DNA of 41,718 nt, taken from NCBI GenBank assembly GCA_938023075.1, contig CALHDG010000112.1, positions 1 through 41,718 on the forward strand. Reading direction: 5' to 3'. Position 1 is the stretch's first letter. Each line of letters starts with the position of its first letter. This stretch comes from an uncultured Chitinophagales bacterium. GTDB lineage: Bacteria > Bacteroidota > Bacteroidia > Chitinophagales > JAHDHT01. The notes under the pieces are model-generated. The model was not told the origin of the DNA. It saw only the letters and a list, made by a program, of their open reading frames with translations, and did not search any database. The translations under genes were made by a program, and so were the position numbers. This document shows positions 16,363 to 23,261 of this stretch, one piece after another.

Positions 16363-16857
16363 ATTAATTTTTTTAGAGAATTAAATATAAAATACAAAAG
16401 AACAAAATCGACAATGAAGCTTACTAATAGCTATCATATATTGGTTAAAGATACTACTTTTTAAATTGTATAAGCATTTATCGTACCAAATATCATATAG
16501 ATTTTTTTGTGCAAGGGTTGCATGATGAAATTCGCAAAAATTGTTAATTCTGCTGAGCGTTTTATATGTACTATGGAGTTTTGCTACGAATTAATGAAAA
16601 ATATTGAGAAGGCTTTATGAGTTTTTAATCTTTCAATAGAAACCCCTATAAGATGCTACTTATAATTTTTGTGTCCAATAGTAATTTAACTTACGTTTCG
16701 CAAGTCTAAAAATATATGCTAAACTTCAGAACAAAAGTCATCGCAGATTAGTTAGCCGACCTTCGAAAAACAAAAATCATAGCTCGGAATAAAATTTCTA
16801 TCATTTTATAAAAGTAAATGCTGAAATATTTATCTTTGGGAAAAGACAGTATTTTTT
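16363..16857. other. Divergent intergenic region, 495 bases
   Basis: It separates the divergent M43 and Rpn genes and must hold both promoters. Only the Rpn -7 box (16831-16838) is clear. I see no coding frame, no copy of the repeat families and no terminator here. Confidence 0.6.
16831..16838 (+). promoter_or_regulatory. -7 promoter element of the Rpn gene
   Basis: TATCTTTG matches TAnnTTTG fully and ends 19 bases before the ATG at 16858, so the expected leader is about 14 bases. A matching -33 box is not obvious. Confidence 0.45.
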
Positions 16858-17700
16858 ATGTCCAGCAAAACACGATTTATTAATCCGTATACAGACTTTG
16901 GCTTCAAAAAATTGTTTGGAGAAGAAGCCAACAAAGATTTATTGATAGATTTTTTAAATCAACTGTTGCCACAAAAACACATTATAAAAAAACTTACCTT
17001 CAGAAATGTAGAAAAGCAAAGCGATGTAGCTTTAGACAGAAAAGCCATTTTTGACATTCATTGCTTAAGTGAAACGAACGAAAGATTTGTTGTTGAAATG
17101 CAAAAAGCTAAAATCAAATATTTCAAAGACCGGTCGCTATTTTATACAACATTTCCAATTAAAGAACAAGCTGAAAAGGGAGATTGGAATTTTAGATTAG
17201 ACCCGATTTATTATGTCGCCATTTTAGATTTTTTCTACGACGAAGAAAAGGAAAAAGCTAAAGTACGACGAGAAGTTCAACTGAAAGACCAGGATTGTGA
17301 ACTGTTTTTTGACAAATTGAATTACGTTTTTCTTCAAATGCCAGCCTTTAATAAAAAGAAAGAAGAACTAAAAAGTCATTATGACAAGTGGCTATATTTT
17401 TTGAAACATCTTGAACATTTAGAAGATGTTCCAGAGATATTGAAAGAGCCGGTATTTGAAAAAGCATTTAAAGTTGCTGAAATAGCAAACTTTAGTGCCG
17501 AAGAATATAGTGCTTATCAACAAAGCTTACTCTTATACCGGGACATGGTTAACATGATGAAAACAAAATTTGATGAAGGGATTGAATATGTTGCTATCAG
17601 ATGCCTAAAACAAGGGAAAACTATTGATGAAATATCTGATATTACCGGATTACTAAGAGAGAAAATAGAGCAAATAAAAAAGAAGATGAGCAAAGGCTGA
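16858..17700 (+). CDS. Rpn-family PD-(D/E)XK nuclease / putative transposase
   Basis: A 280-residue protein of the Rpn (recombination-promoting nuclease, PF12784-like) family. It opens with the family signature F-I-N-P-Y-T-D-F-G-F-K-K-L-F-G. The nuclease core is D-I-H-C-L-S-E-T-N-E-R-F-V-V-E-M-Q (D-x(n)-E-x-Q, catalytic). The C-terminus carries the helix G-K-T-I-D-E-I-S-D-I-T-G-L. Such proteins cut DNA and promote RecA-independent recombination. Some have internal short products implicated in phage defence. The frame is complete. No inverted repeats flank it, so mobility is not evident. Confidence 0.88.
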   Translation: MSSKTRFINPYTDFGFKKLFGEEANKDLLIDFLNQLLPQKHIIKKLTFRNVEKQSDVALDRKAIFDIHCLSETNERFVVEMQKAKIKYFKDRSLFYTTFPIKEQAEKGDWNFRLDPIYYVAILDFFYDEEKEKAKVRREVQLKDQDCELFFDKLNYVFLQMPAFNKKKEELKSHYDKWLYFLKHLEHLEDVPEILKEPVFEKAFKVAEIANFSAEEYSAYQQSLLLYRDMVNMMKTKFDEGIEYVAIRCLKQGKTIDEISDITGLLREKIEQIKKKMSKG

Positions 17701-17934
17701 CACCTCCTTTCTGTAAATGTAAATTAATTTATGGTCGAACTAATTTGGTTAGTTTTTTAACAGTCTGTCGTTGAAAAGCCTCCTCTTACAAAAAATGGCA
17801 AGCTATGTAGCTATTAAAAATAAATAACACCTTGCTTATAATGTTTTTAAGGAACATAACGTTAACTTAACACTTTGTTTAGAAGCCGAGCATTTCACTT
17901 CTAACCTTAATCAATTAAAAAAAGGATATAGTTA
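17701..17934. other. Gap before porX with a possible half-copy of repeat B
   Basis: On the minus strand, AGAGGAGGCTTTTCAACGACAGA resembles the repeat B core segment GACGAGGCTTTTCAACGAAGTA. Next to it is a small hairpin AGCT-ACAT-AGCT. The flanking inverted ends of repeat B are not convincing. No coding frame is seen. Confidence 0.3.
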
Positions 17935-19485
17935 ATGAGCAACGTTAAAATACTTTGGGCAGATGATGAAATTGATTTGCTGAAACCACAAATTTTATTT
18001 TTGGAAGAAAAGGGCTACGAGGTAATAGCTGTAACCAATGGGCACGATGCCGTGGAGAAATGTAAAGAAGGAGTTGCAGATGTCGTTTTTTTGGATGAGA
18101 GCATGCCCGGATTAACCGGTTTAGAAACGCTCACCCAAATTAAAACGATTGACAATAGTTTACCCATTGTAATGATTACTAAAAATGAAGAAGAGAATTT
18201 AATGGAAGATGCTATTGGTGGGCAAATTACCGATTACCTGATTAAACCGGTGAATCCCAAGCAAATACTCATGTCGCTGAAAAAGATTTTGGAAACGAAA
18301 GATTTACGGAGTGAAAAAACCAACTCTTTATACCAGCAGGAATTCCAGAAAATTTTTATGGAAGTGCAAAACGTAAGTAATCATGAAGAGTGGGCAGAGT
18401 TGTACAAAAAATTAGTGTATTGGGAGTTAGAGTTAGATAAAAACAATGCCAACGAAATGCGTGAAGTGTTTACCATGCAAAAGAGTGAAGCCAATACCGA
18501 GTTTTCAAAATTTATTATAAAAAATTATTTGCCATGGCTAAAAGGCGAAAGCGAAGGACCAACCTTGTCGCATAATTTATTCAAGCACAAAATATTTCCA
18601 AAGTTAAAAAACGACGTATCTAATTTTGTAGTGGTGATTGATAATTTACGCTTCGATCAGTGGAAAATTTTACAACCGGTTATTGCCGAGTATTTTAAAT
18701 TTTTAGAAGAGGATCATTTTTACAGTATCTTACCAACGTCCACTCAATATAGTCGTAATGCTATTTTTTCGGGCTTATTGCCTTCTGAAATATCAAGACG
18801 ATACCCCGATAAATGGTTGAATGATGATGAAAAAGGAGGTAAAAATTTGCACGAGGCTTTCTTTTTAGAAGAACAAATTCGTCTATCTAATTTAGACTAT
18901 AAAACCAGTTACACCAAAATCACCAATCATAACAATGGCAAAAATTTGGTAGACAATATTCACAATATGCTCAACAACAACTTGAATGTAATTGTATATA
19001 ATTTTGTTGATATGCTATCACACGCCCGAACTGAAATGGAAGTGTTGAAAGAATTAGCAAGTGATGAAGCCGCCTATCGCTCTTTAACCTTAAGTTGGTT
19101 TGAACATTCTCCATTGTTAGAAGCTTTGAAAAAATTGGTTGATAAAAAAGTGAATATTGTGGTCACTACCGATCATGGTACGGTGCGGGTAAAACGCCCT
19201 TCAAAAATTATTGGCGATAAAAACACCAGCACCAACTTACGCTACAAAATGGGCAGAAATTTAAATTACGATAAAAAAGATGTGTTGGCAGTCACTAATC
19301 CTGATGAAGCCGGCTTGCCAAAATCGAATATAAGTTCGAGTTATGTGTTTGCCAAAGATGATTTGTTTTTTGTGTATCCGAACAATGCCAACCATTATAC
19401 CAATTATTTTAAAGATACCTTTCAGCACGGCGGTATTTCATTAGAAGAAGTGATTGTGCCGGTGGCGCAGTTTGAGAGTAAGTAA
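17935..19485 (+). CDS. porX: PorX: response regulator with PglZ domain, type IX secretion control
   Basis: A 516-residue two-domain protein, matching PorX length. The receiver domain (1-120) has D10-D11, phosphoacceptor D54 in V-V-F-L-D-E-S-M-P-G, T-K near 86-87 and K in Y-L-I-K-P-V. The PglZ domain (about 210-510) belongs to the alkaline-phosphatase superfamily and has V-V-I-D-N-L-R-F-D-Q-W, P-T-S-T-Q-Y-S-R-N and T-T-D-H-G as metal and nucleophile motifs. PorX, with the sensor kinase PorY, regulates type IX secretion genes in Porphyromonas and acts as a cyclic-oligonucleotide phosphodiesterase. porY is not adjacent. The gene stands alone, with about 230 bases before it. Confidence 0.92.
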   Translation: MSNVKILWADDEIDLLKPQILFLEEKGYEVIAVTNGHDAVEKCKEGVADVVFLDESMPGLTGLETLTQIKTIDNSLPIVMITKNEEENLMEDAIGGQITDYLIKPVNPKQILMSLKKILETKDLRSEKTNSLYQQEFQKIFMEVQNVSNHEEWAELYKKLVYWELELDKNNANEMREVFTMQKSEANTEFSKFIIKNYLPWLKGESEGPTLSHNLFKHKIFPKLKNDVSNFVVVIDNLRFDQWKILQPVIAEYFKFLEEDHFYSILPTSTQYSRNAIFSGLLPSEISRRYPDKWLNDDEKGGKNLHEAFFLEEQIRLSNLDYKTSYTKITNHNNGKNLVDNIHNMLNNNLNVIVYNFVDMLSHARTEMEVLKELASDEAAYRSLTLSWFEHSPLLEALKKLVDKKVNIVVTTDHGTVRVKRPSKIIGDKNTSTNLRYKMGRNLNYDKKDVLAVTNPDEAGLPKSNISSSYVFAKDDLFFVYPNNANHYTNYFKDTFQHGGISLEEVIVPVAQFESK

Positions 19486-19947
19486 ATAATGTTCTACTAC
19501 AAATTTAAGGAGAAGTCTTTTATGACTTTTTTAAACTACCCCGACCTTTTTCGTTTGAAAAAGCCCACCTACCGAAGTATCGGTACAGGCTCTTCAATAT
19601 TTGAAGGGGAATTAGTCCGGCTTACCTTATATGACATAAAAATGAATATCAAGTAATACCTGCTTACCAAAAGGAAAAGCACCGCAGGTGCAACACGCTT
19701 ATATAGAACGCGAAGAAGTTGGAAGCCTAGCCCCGATTGCAGTGGTTATGCCATTGTGCGCAGGCTTTGCAGCGTTGGCAAATGGCATTTGAGCGGAAAG
19801 CGGGACCACCGTTTCCAAACATACTGATTGTTTCGCTTCAAATAATTTTGATGATTGCTTAGCCAATTTCGTCTACTATAGTTATGGCTGTTTAAAAGTC
19901 AAGCTTTCTTTGTATCTTCATCGTATAATTAAATTATTCAACAAACC
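19486..19947. other. Gene-free gap after porX, 462 bases
   Basis: Apart from the Flavo-1-like copy (19728-19846), the stretch 19540-19640 has a series of short inverted pairs (ACCGAAGTATCGGT; CTTCAATATTTGAAG) that look like dispersed intergenic repeat material rather than a gene. The promoter of the 19948 gene should lie in 19850-19947; a weak TATCTTCA box is at about 19913. Confidence 0.45.
19728..19846 (+). ncRNA. Flavo-1-like structured repeat, copy 2
   Basis: TAGCCCCG to CGGGAC (19728-19806) with the inner stem ATGCCATT/AATGGCAT and the loop segments GCAGTGG and GAGCGGAAAG, followed by the conserved tail GTTTCGCTTCAAATAAT. It has the same orientation and layout as copy 1 at 8423. Confidence 0.6.
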
Positions 19948-20478
19948 ATGTCAACTAAAACAAATCAAACCGCTTCGTTTATGGTGCGGTTTACACAAAA
20001 TATTTTTGAAGAAAACGGTGAATCGAATGTACAGTGGCGCGGTAGAATTTCGCACGTGCAAGATGGCGAACAACTCAACTTTGCCAACTTTAACGATGCT
20101 ATAACTTTTATGCAACAAAAACTGACCGACCTAACAGAGGAAGCTACGCAAGACAAAACGCCGGAAGAACGAGAAGGCATCCTCAGCAAAAGTTTTAACG
20201 TTTGGAAAAAAGTAGCGCAAAGTGGTCCGAAAATGTTGATGGAAACCATTAAAGACCCACGGAAGCAAGTTAGCCAATTGCAAGATCAAATTTCGCACTT
20301 AGGTGATGAATTATCGAACAAAGTAGGCATTAACGATTGGCGGACAGCTTCAAAAACCGACTTTAATAAAATTATTGATACTTTAGAAAACTTATCTGCT
20401 GAAGTAAAACAGATTAACGAAAAAGTAGACCAACTGCAACAACCGAAAACCACCAGAAAAAAAACCACCAAAAAGTAA
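19948..20478 (+). CDS. Conserved hypothetical protein with W-R-G-R-I-S-H-V-Q domain and coiled coil
   Basis: A 176-residue protein in two parts. The N-terminal domain (about 8-60) is compact: F-M-V-R-F-T-Q-N, V-Q-W-R-G-R-I-S-H-V-Q-D-G-E, then A-I-T-F-M-Q-Q-K-L. The C-terminal part is helical and polar with a probable coiled coil (L-E-N-L-S-A-E-V-K-Q-I-N-E-K-V-D-Q-L) and ends in a basic K/T tail. The C-terminal half is reminiscent of phasin-like proteins, but I do not recognise the family. It lies seven bases upstream of a BTAD regulator and is surely co-transcribed with it, suggesting a regulator-partner pair. Confidence 0.6.
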   Translation: MSTKTNQTASFMVRFTQNIFEENGESNVQWRGRISHVQDGEQLNFANFNDAITFMQQKLTDLTEEATQDKTPEEREGILSKSFNVWKKVAQSGPKMLMETIKDPRKQVSQLQDQISHLGDELSNKVGINDWRTASKTDFNKIIDTLENLSAEVKQINEKVDQLQQPKTTRKKTTKK

Positions 20479-20485
20479 GAAAGCC

Positions 20486-21277
20486 ATGCATAAAGAACTG
20501 ACCAAACAAATGGCTTTTGCTCAACAAGCACTTCTAAGGGTACATACCTTAGGTCGCTTTGAAGTGGTACGCCTTGGAGAGCACATCACCGCTAAAATGT
20601 GGGGGCGTGATAAAACCATTCAACTGTTTCAGTTTTTTATTGCTAACCGCCACCGGAAGGCTTTACATAAAGAACAAATTATTGATCGCCTTTGGGAAGA
20701 CGCCAACGACCGTGATTTTAAAGTTGCGTTGCATGGCATTAATAAAGTTTTAGAACCCAATCGGCCTGCCCGTAAAGAACCCACTTATTTAATTCGGCAG
20801 GGGCAAAGCTATTGTTTAAATTTACAAGCCATTTGGATTGATGTGGAAGCCATAGAACAATACATCATTATTGGTAACCAATACACGCAAAATAATCGGA
20901 CGTTGAGTATAGCAGCTTATCGTTTGGCAATTGAGTTGTATCAAGGTAATTATTTACCCAACCGGGTTTATGAAGATTGGTCCTCTGAAGAACGAGAACG
21001 CATACAAGTTTTGGCATTGGGTGCTTACATGAGTTTGGCAGAATTGTTATTGCCCACTCAACCTATGGAAAGTATTCGCCTTACCCAAGCCGCTTTAGGT
21101 ATAGATGCCTGTTGGGAAAACGCTTACCGCATTCAAATGCAAGCCCACTTAAACAATGGCAACCGGCCCCTCGCCATTAAAACCTATCAAACATGCGAAC
21201 ATATTTTAGATCAGGAATATGGTATTAGTCCGTTGCCGGCAACCAAAAATTTGTTAGCAGAGATTACAGCTATTTGA
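20486..21277 (+). CDS. SARP-type transcriptional regulator with BTAD domain
   Basis: A 263-residue protein with an OmpR-like winged helix (about 12-105; V-H-T-L-G-R-F-E-V then K-E-Q-I-I-D-R-L-W-E-D-A and a V-A-L-H-G-I-N-K-V-L-E recognition helix). A bacterial transcriptional activation domain of TPR-like helices follows (about 115-263; Y-Q-G-N-Y-L-P, R-I-Q-M-Q-A, Y-G-I-S-P-L-P). No ATPase or sensor domain follows, so it is a short stand-alone SARP. The start could also be the ATG at 20510. Spacing to the upstream gene is seven bases. Targets are unknown. Confidence 0.85.
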   Translation: MHKELTKQMAFAQQALLRVHTLGRFEVVRLGEHITAKMWGRDKTIQLFQFFIANRHRKALHKEQIIDRLWEDANDRDFKVALHGINKVLEPNRPARKEPTYLIRQGQSYCLNLQAIWIDVEAIEQYIIIGNQYTQNNRTLSIAAYRLAIELYQGNYLPNRVYEDWSSEERERIQVLALGAYMSLAELLLPTQPMESIRLTQAALGIDACWENAYRIQMQAHLNNGNRPLAIKTYQTCEHILDQEYGISPLPATKNLLAEITAI

Positions 21278-21375
21278 TTTCCGTAGCCGTTGCAAAAATT
21301 GCGACCTATGGGCTTGTTCCTAATTTATTTGCTAACTTTATCCAAATTAATTTGTTATCATATAAAGAATAAATT

Positions 21376-21543
21376 ATGAAACAATCCACACTATTTGCGG
21401 TAACTTTCATTGCTTTGGCTATTGCATTAACCGGTTTATTTTTAAAATGGAAAGGTTATGAATATGGTGGACCCATATTTTTTGTTGGCTTAGTGCTTTA
21501 TTTAATTAATCGAATTGCCTTTTACCGGAGGTTTAGAAAGTAA
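21376..21543 (+). CDS. Small membrane protein, 55 residues
   Basis: A short frame from ATG 21376 to TAA 21541 encodes two hydrophobic helices: F-A-V-T-F-I-A-L-A-I-A-L near 6-17, extending to L-F-L, and P-I-F-F-V-G-L-V-L-Y-L-I near 31-42. Between them is the polar turn K-W-K-G-Y-E-Y-G-G, and the C-terminus R-R-F-R-K is basic. The pattern is that of a two-helix inner-membrane protein with positive ends inside. No family is recognised. It follows the BTAD gene by 98 bases and may be independently transcribed. Confidence 0.5.
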   Translation: MKQSTLFAVTFIALAIALTGLFLKWKGYEYGGPIFFVGLVLYLINRIAFYRRFRK

Positions 21544-21551
21544 TGAATCAG

Positions 21552-21620
21552 ACTCCAGAGGAATTAAATTTTGGTAGTAGATAGATATCAAAAAGATTAA
21601 GCTCCAGAGGAGCGACACGT
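21552..21620 (+). repeat. Repeat C, copy 1 (paired CTCCAGAGGAG element)
   Basis: An ACTCCAGAGGA unit, then TTAAATTTTGGTAG, an A-rich stretch with an A about every four bases, then GCTCCAGAGGAGCGACACGT. The same order, reversed, occurs at 37477-37544. The ends are self-complementary. Elements of this type, palindromic G/C-rich boxes joined by GGTAG, are common between Bacteroidota genes. I know of no assigned function. Confidence 0.6.
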
Positions 21621-21778
21621 TGAATGCTATCCGGTTGGTGTCACTGCGCTGCAGTTCTCTCTTGCCAATTAACATATGCTACCAAGTTGCCGTTCCTCTG
21701 AAACTTGTGTTTTTTTCAAGAAAATAGGGCGATATGAACTTACCATTAACTTTAATTACTACTTGGTTCTTCTTTAAT

Positions 21779-21786
21779 TATTTTTG
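21779..21786 (+). promoter_or_regulatory. -7 promoter element deciding the start of the HipA-like kinase
   Basis: TATTTTTG is an exact TAnnTTTG match. It would start transcription at about 21793, after the upstream in-frame ATG at 21734 and just before the ATG at 21800. This supports 21800 as the true start and implies a leader of only a few bases. Confidence 0.5.
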
Positions 21787-21799
21787 TACCTTACCATCA

Positions 21800-22579
21800 A
21801 TGCCAAAAATTGAGATCAGAACAGTAAATGTTGTTCAGTACTTGCAGCCTTTAAGAGAAGGCGGTTCGCTTCCTGCCATTGTTAAAGCGGATGATGGTTT
21901 TTTATATGTTATAAAATTTAGAGGTGCCGGACAAGGAAAAAAGGCATTGATCGCAGAATTAATTGGAGGAGAATTGGCTCGGGCAATGGGTTTAAAAGTG
22001 CCCGAGATCGTCTTTATGCAGTTGGACGATTCCTTTAGCAAAACAGAACCGGACGAAGAAATTCAGGATTTGCTAAAGTTTAGCGTTGGCTTAAATTTGG
22101 GCTTGCACTTTTTATCTAGTGCAATAACGTATAATCCCTTAGTAGGCAAAATAGATGCCTTAACTGCCTCGAAAACCGTTTTGTTAGATAGTATCATTTC
22201 CAATATTGATCGAACTGCAAAAAACACGAACTTACTCAATTGGAATAAGGAGTTGTGGTTGATTGACCATGGAGCAAGTCTATATTTTCATCATAATTGG
22301 AATACTTGGGAAAGTCATTTAGATCGAACCTTTCCACCTGTAAAAGATCATGTTTTATTAGAAAAAGCAACACAATTGAGGGAAGCACCGGGTATTATTC
22401 AAAATTTAATTGATGAACAAATTATACAAGCTATTGTCAACTCAATTCCCGAAGATTGGTTGTTAGAAGAATCCACCGAAATGCAAGCGAATGAAATTAG
22501 AGATGCTTATAATCGTTTTCTAAATGCACGCTTGAATAAAATTGATGTATTAGCAAAAGAAGCCATCAATGCAAGGTAG
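21800..22579 (+). CDS. HipA-family kinase-like protein paired with DUF3037
   Basis: With the start at 21800 it has 259 residues (an in-frame ATG at 21734 would add a poorly conserved hydrophobic leader that overlaps the promoter). Features: G-G-S-L-P-A-I-V-K-A near 21-30, Y-V-I-K-F-R-G-A-G-Q (ATP-binding Lys), A-E-L-I-G-G-E-L-A-R, then S-N-I-D-R-T-A-K-N-T-N (catalytic loop with Asp and Asn) and W-L-I-D-H-G-A-S-L (metal Asp). This is the small HipA_2-type branch that is always found beside a DUF3037 gene; its substrate is not known. The DUF3037 gene overlaps its end by 11 bases. It is distinct from the HipBST module at 4318-5843. Confidence 0.82.
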   Translation: MPKIEIRTVNVVQYLQPLREGGSLPAIVKADDGFLYVIKFRGAGQGKKALIAELIGGELARAMGLKVPEIVFMQLDDSFSKTEPDEEIQDLLKFSVGLNLGLHFLSSAITYNPLVGKIDALTASKTVLLDSIISNIDRTAKNTNLLNWNKELWLIDHGASLYFHHNWNTWESHLDRTFPPVKDHVLLEKATQLREAPGIIQNLIDEQIIQAIVNSIPEDWLLEESTEMQANEIRDAYNRFLNARLNKIDVLAKEAINAR

Positions 22580-22952
22580 AGTGACATACGAATTTGCGGT
22601 AATCAGGTTAGTCCCCAAAGTGGAACGGGAAGAATTTTTAAATGTCGGCGTCATTCTTTTTTCAAAGCGAAAGAAATTTTTAGCCATAAAATACTGGATA
22701 GATGAAAATCGTATTAAGGCATTTTCAAACAAAGTAGATATTGACATGTTAAAAGATTCACTAAACGCATGGGAACAAGTTTGTGAAGGCACCCCAAACG
22801 GTGGAAAAATTGGTCAATTAGATATAGCCGAACGATTCCGTTGGTTAGTGGCTTGCAGAAGTACCATCATACAAAGTTCAAAAACGCACCCAGGTTTGTG
22901 TTATCATCCTGAAGAAGTTTTGGAGGAGTTGTTCGAATTGTATGTGTTGTAA
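22569..22952 (+). CDS. DUF3037 protein, partner of the HipA-like kinase
   Basis: A 127-residue protein with the DUF3037 pattern: T-Y-E-F-A-V-I-R-L-V-P (strand), E-E-F-L-N-V-G-V-I-L-F-S, then R-F-R-W-L-V-A-C-R-S-T-I-I-Q-S-S near the end with H-P-G. It starts 11 bases inside the kinase gene, so the two are translationally coupled. The pair recurs in many bacteria. It may be a kinase-regulator or toxin-antitoxin-like pair, but this is inference. Confidence 0.85.
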   Translation: MQGRVTYEFAVIRLVPKVEREEFLNVGVILFSKRKKFLAIKYWIDENRIKAFSNKVDIDMLKDSLNAWEQVCEGTPNGGKIGQLDIAERFRWLVACRSTIIQSSKTHPGLCYHPEEVLEELFELYVL

Positions 22953-22981
22953 TATTTAGTTGTTTGCTTTCAAGTTTTTCA

Positions 22982-23200
22982 CTATTTGCTTAACCTTTTT
23001 ATTTCATTTATTAACAAGGGGATATCTTGTCTTGCAGACGCTGTAAAATCTTGATCTTCTATAGTAGCTCCCAAAAGTTCAATATCGTTTTCTCTATTAT
23101 TTTCTTCTCCAACCATAATAAAACTTGAACCACTTGTAAAATCTCTTCCTTCCACATAAGACTGCCAGGGACCTTTTCTTGCTGCTTCAGCTCTTTCCAA
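22982..23200 (-). CDS. Conserved hypothetical protein, 5' end uncertain or truncated
   Basis: A 72-residue frame beginning at TTG 23200 and ending E-I-K-R-L-S-K. The body (R-A-E-A-A-R-K-G-P-W-Q-S-Y-V-E-G-R-D, S-G-S-S-F-I, D-I-E-L-L-G-A-T-I, D-Q-D-F-T-A-S-A-R-Q-D-I-P) reads like a small conserved bacterial family of about 90 residues whose function I do not know. The same frame stays open upstream, adding family-like residues (S-L-S-N-R-E-F-K-L-I-L-E), to a stop at 23249-23251. It contains no ATG, so the natural start seems lost. The frame abuts the end of the lysyl-oxidase-like gene, 11 bases away. Confidence 0.55.
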   Translation of the reverse strand: MERAEAARKGPWQSYVEGRDFTSGSSFIMVGEENNRENDIELLGATIEDQDFTASARQDIPLLINEIKRLSK

Positions 23201-23261
23201 AATAAGTTTAAATTCTCTATTACTCAGAGAACAGGCTAAATTTATTTTTTATTAAAATAAA

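Noticed and set aside
17755-17840. A further copy of repeat B before porX
   Set aside because: About 18 bases of core resemble B on the minus strand, but the inverted ends are not convincing; kept only as a low-confidence note.
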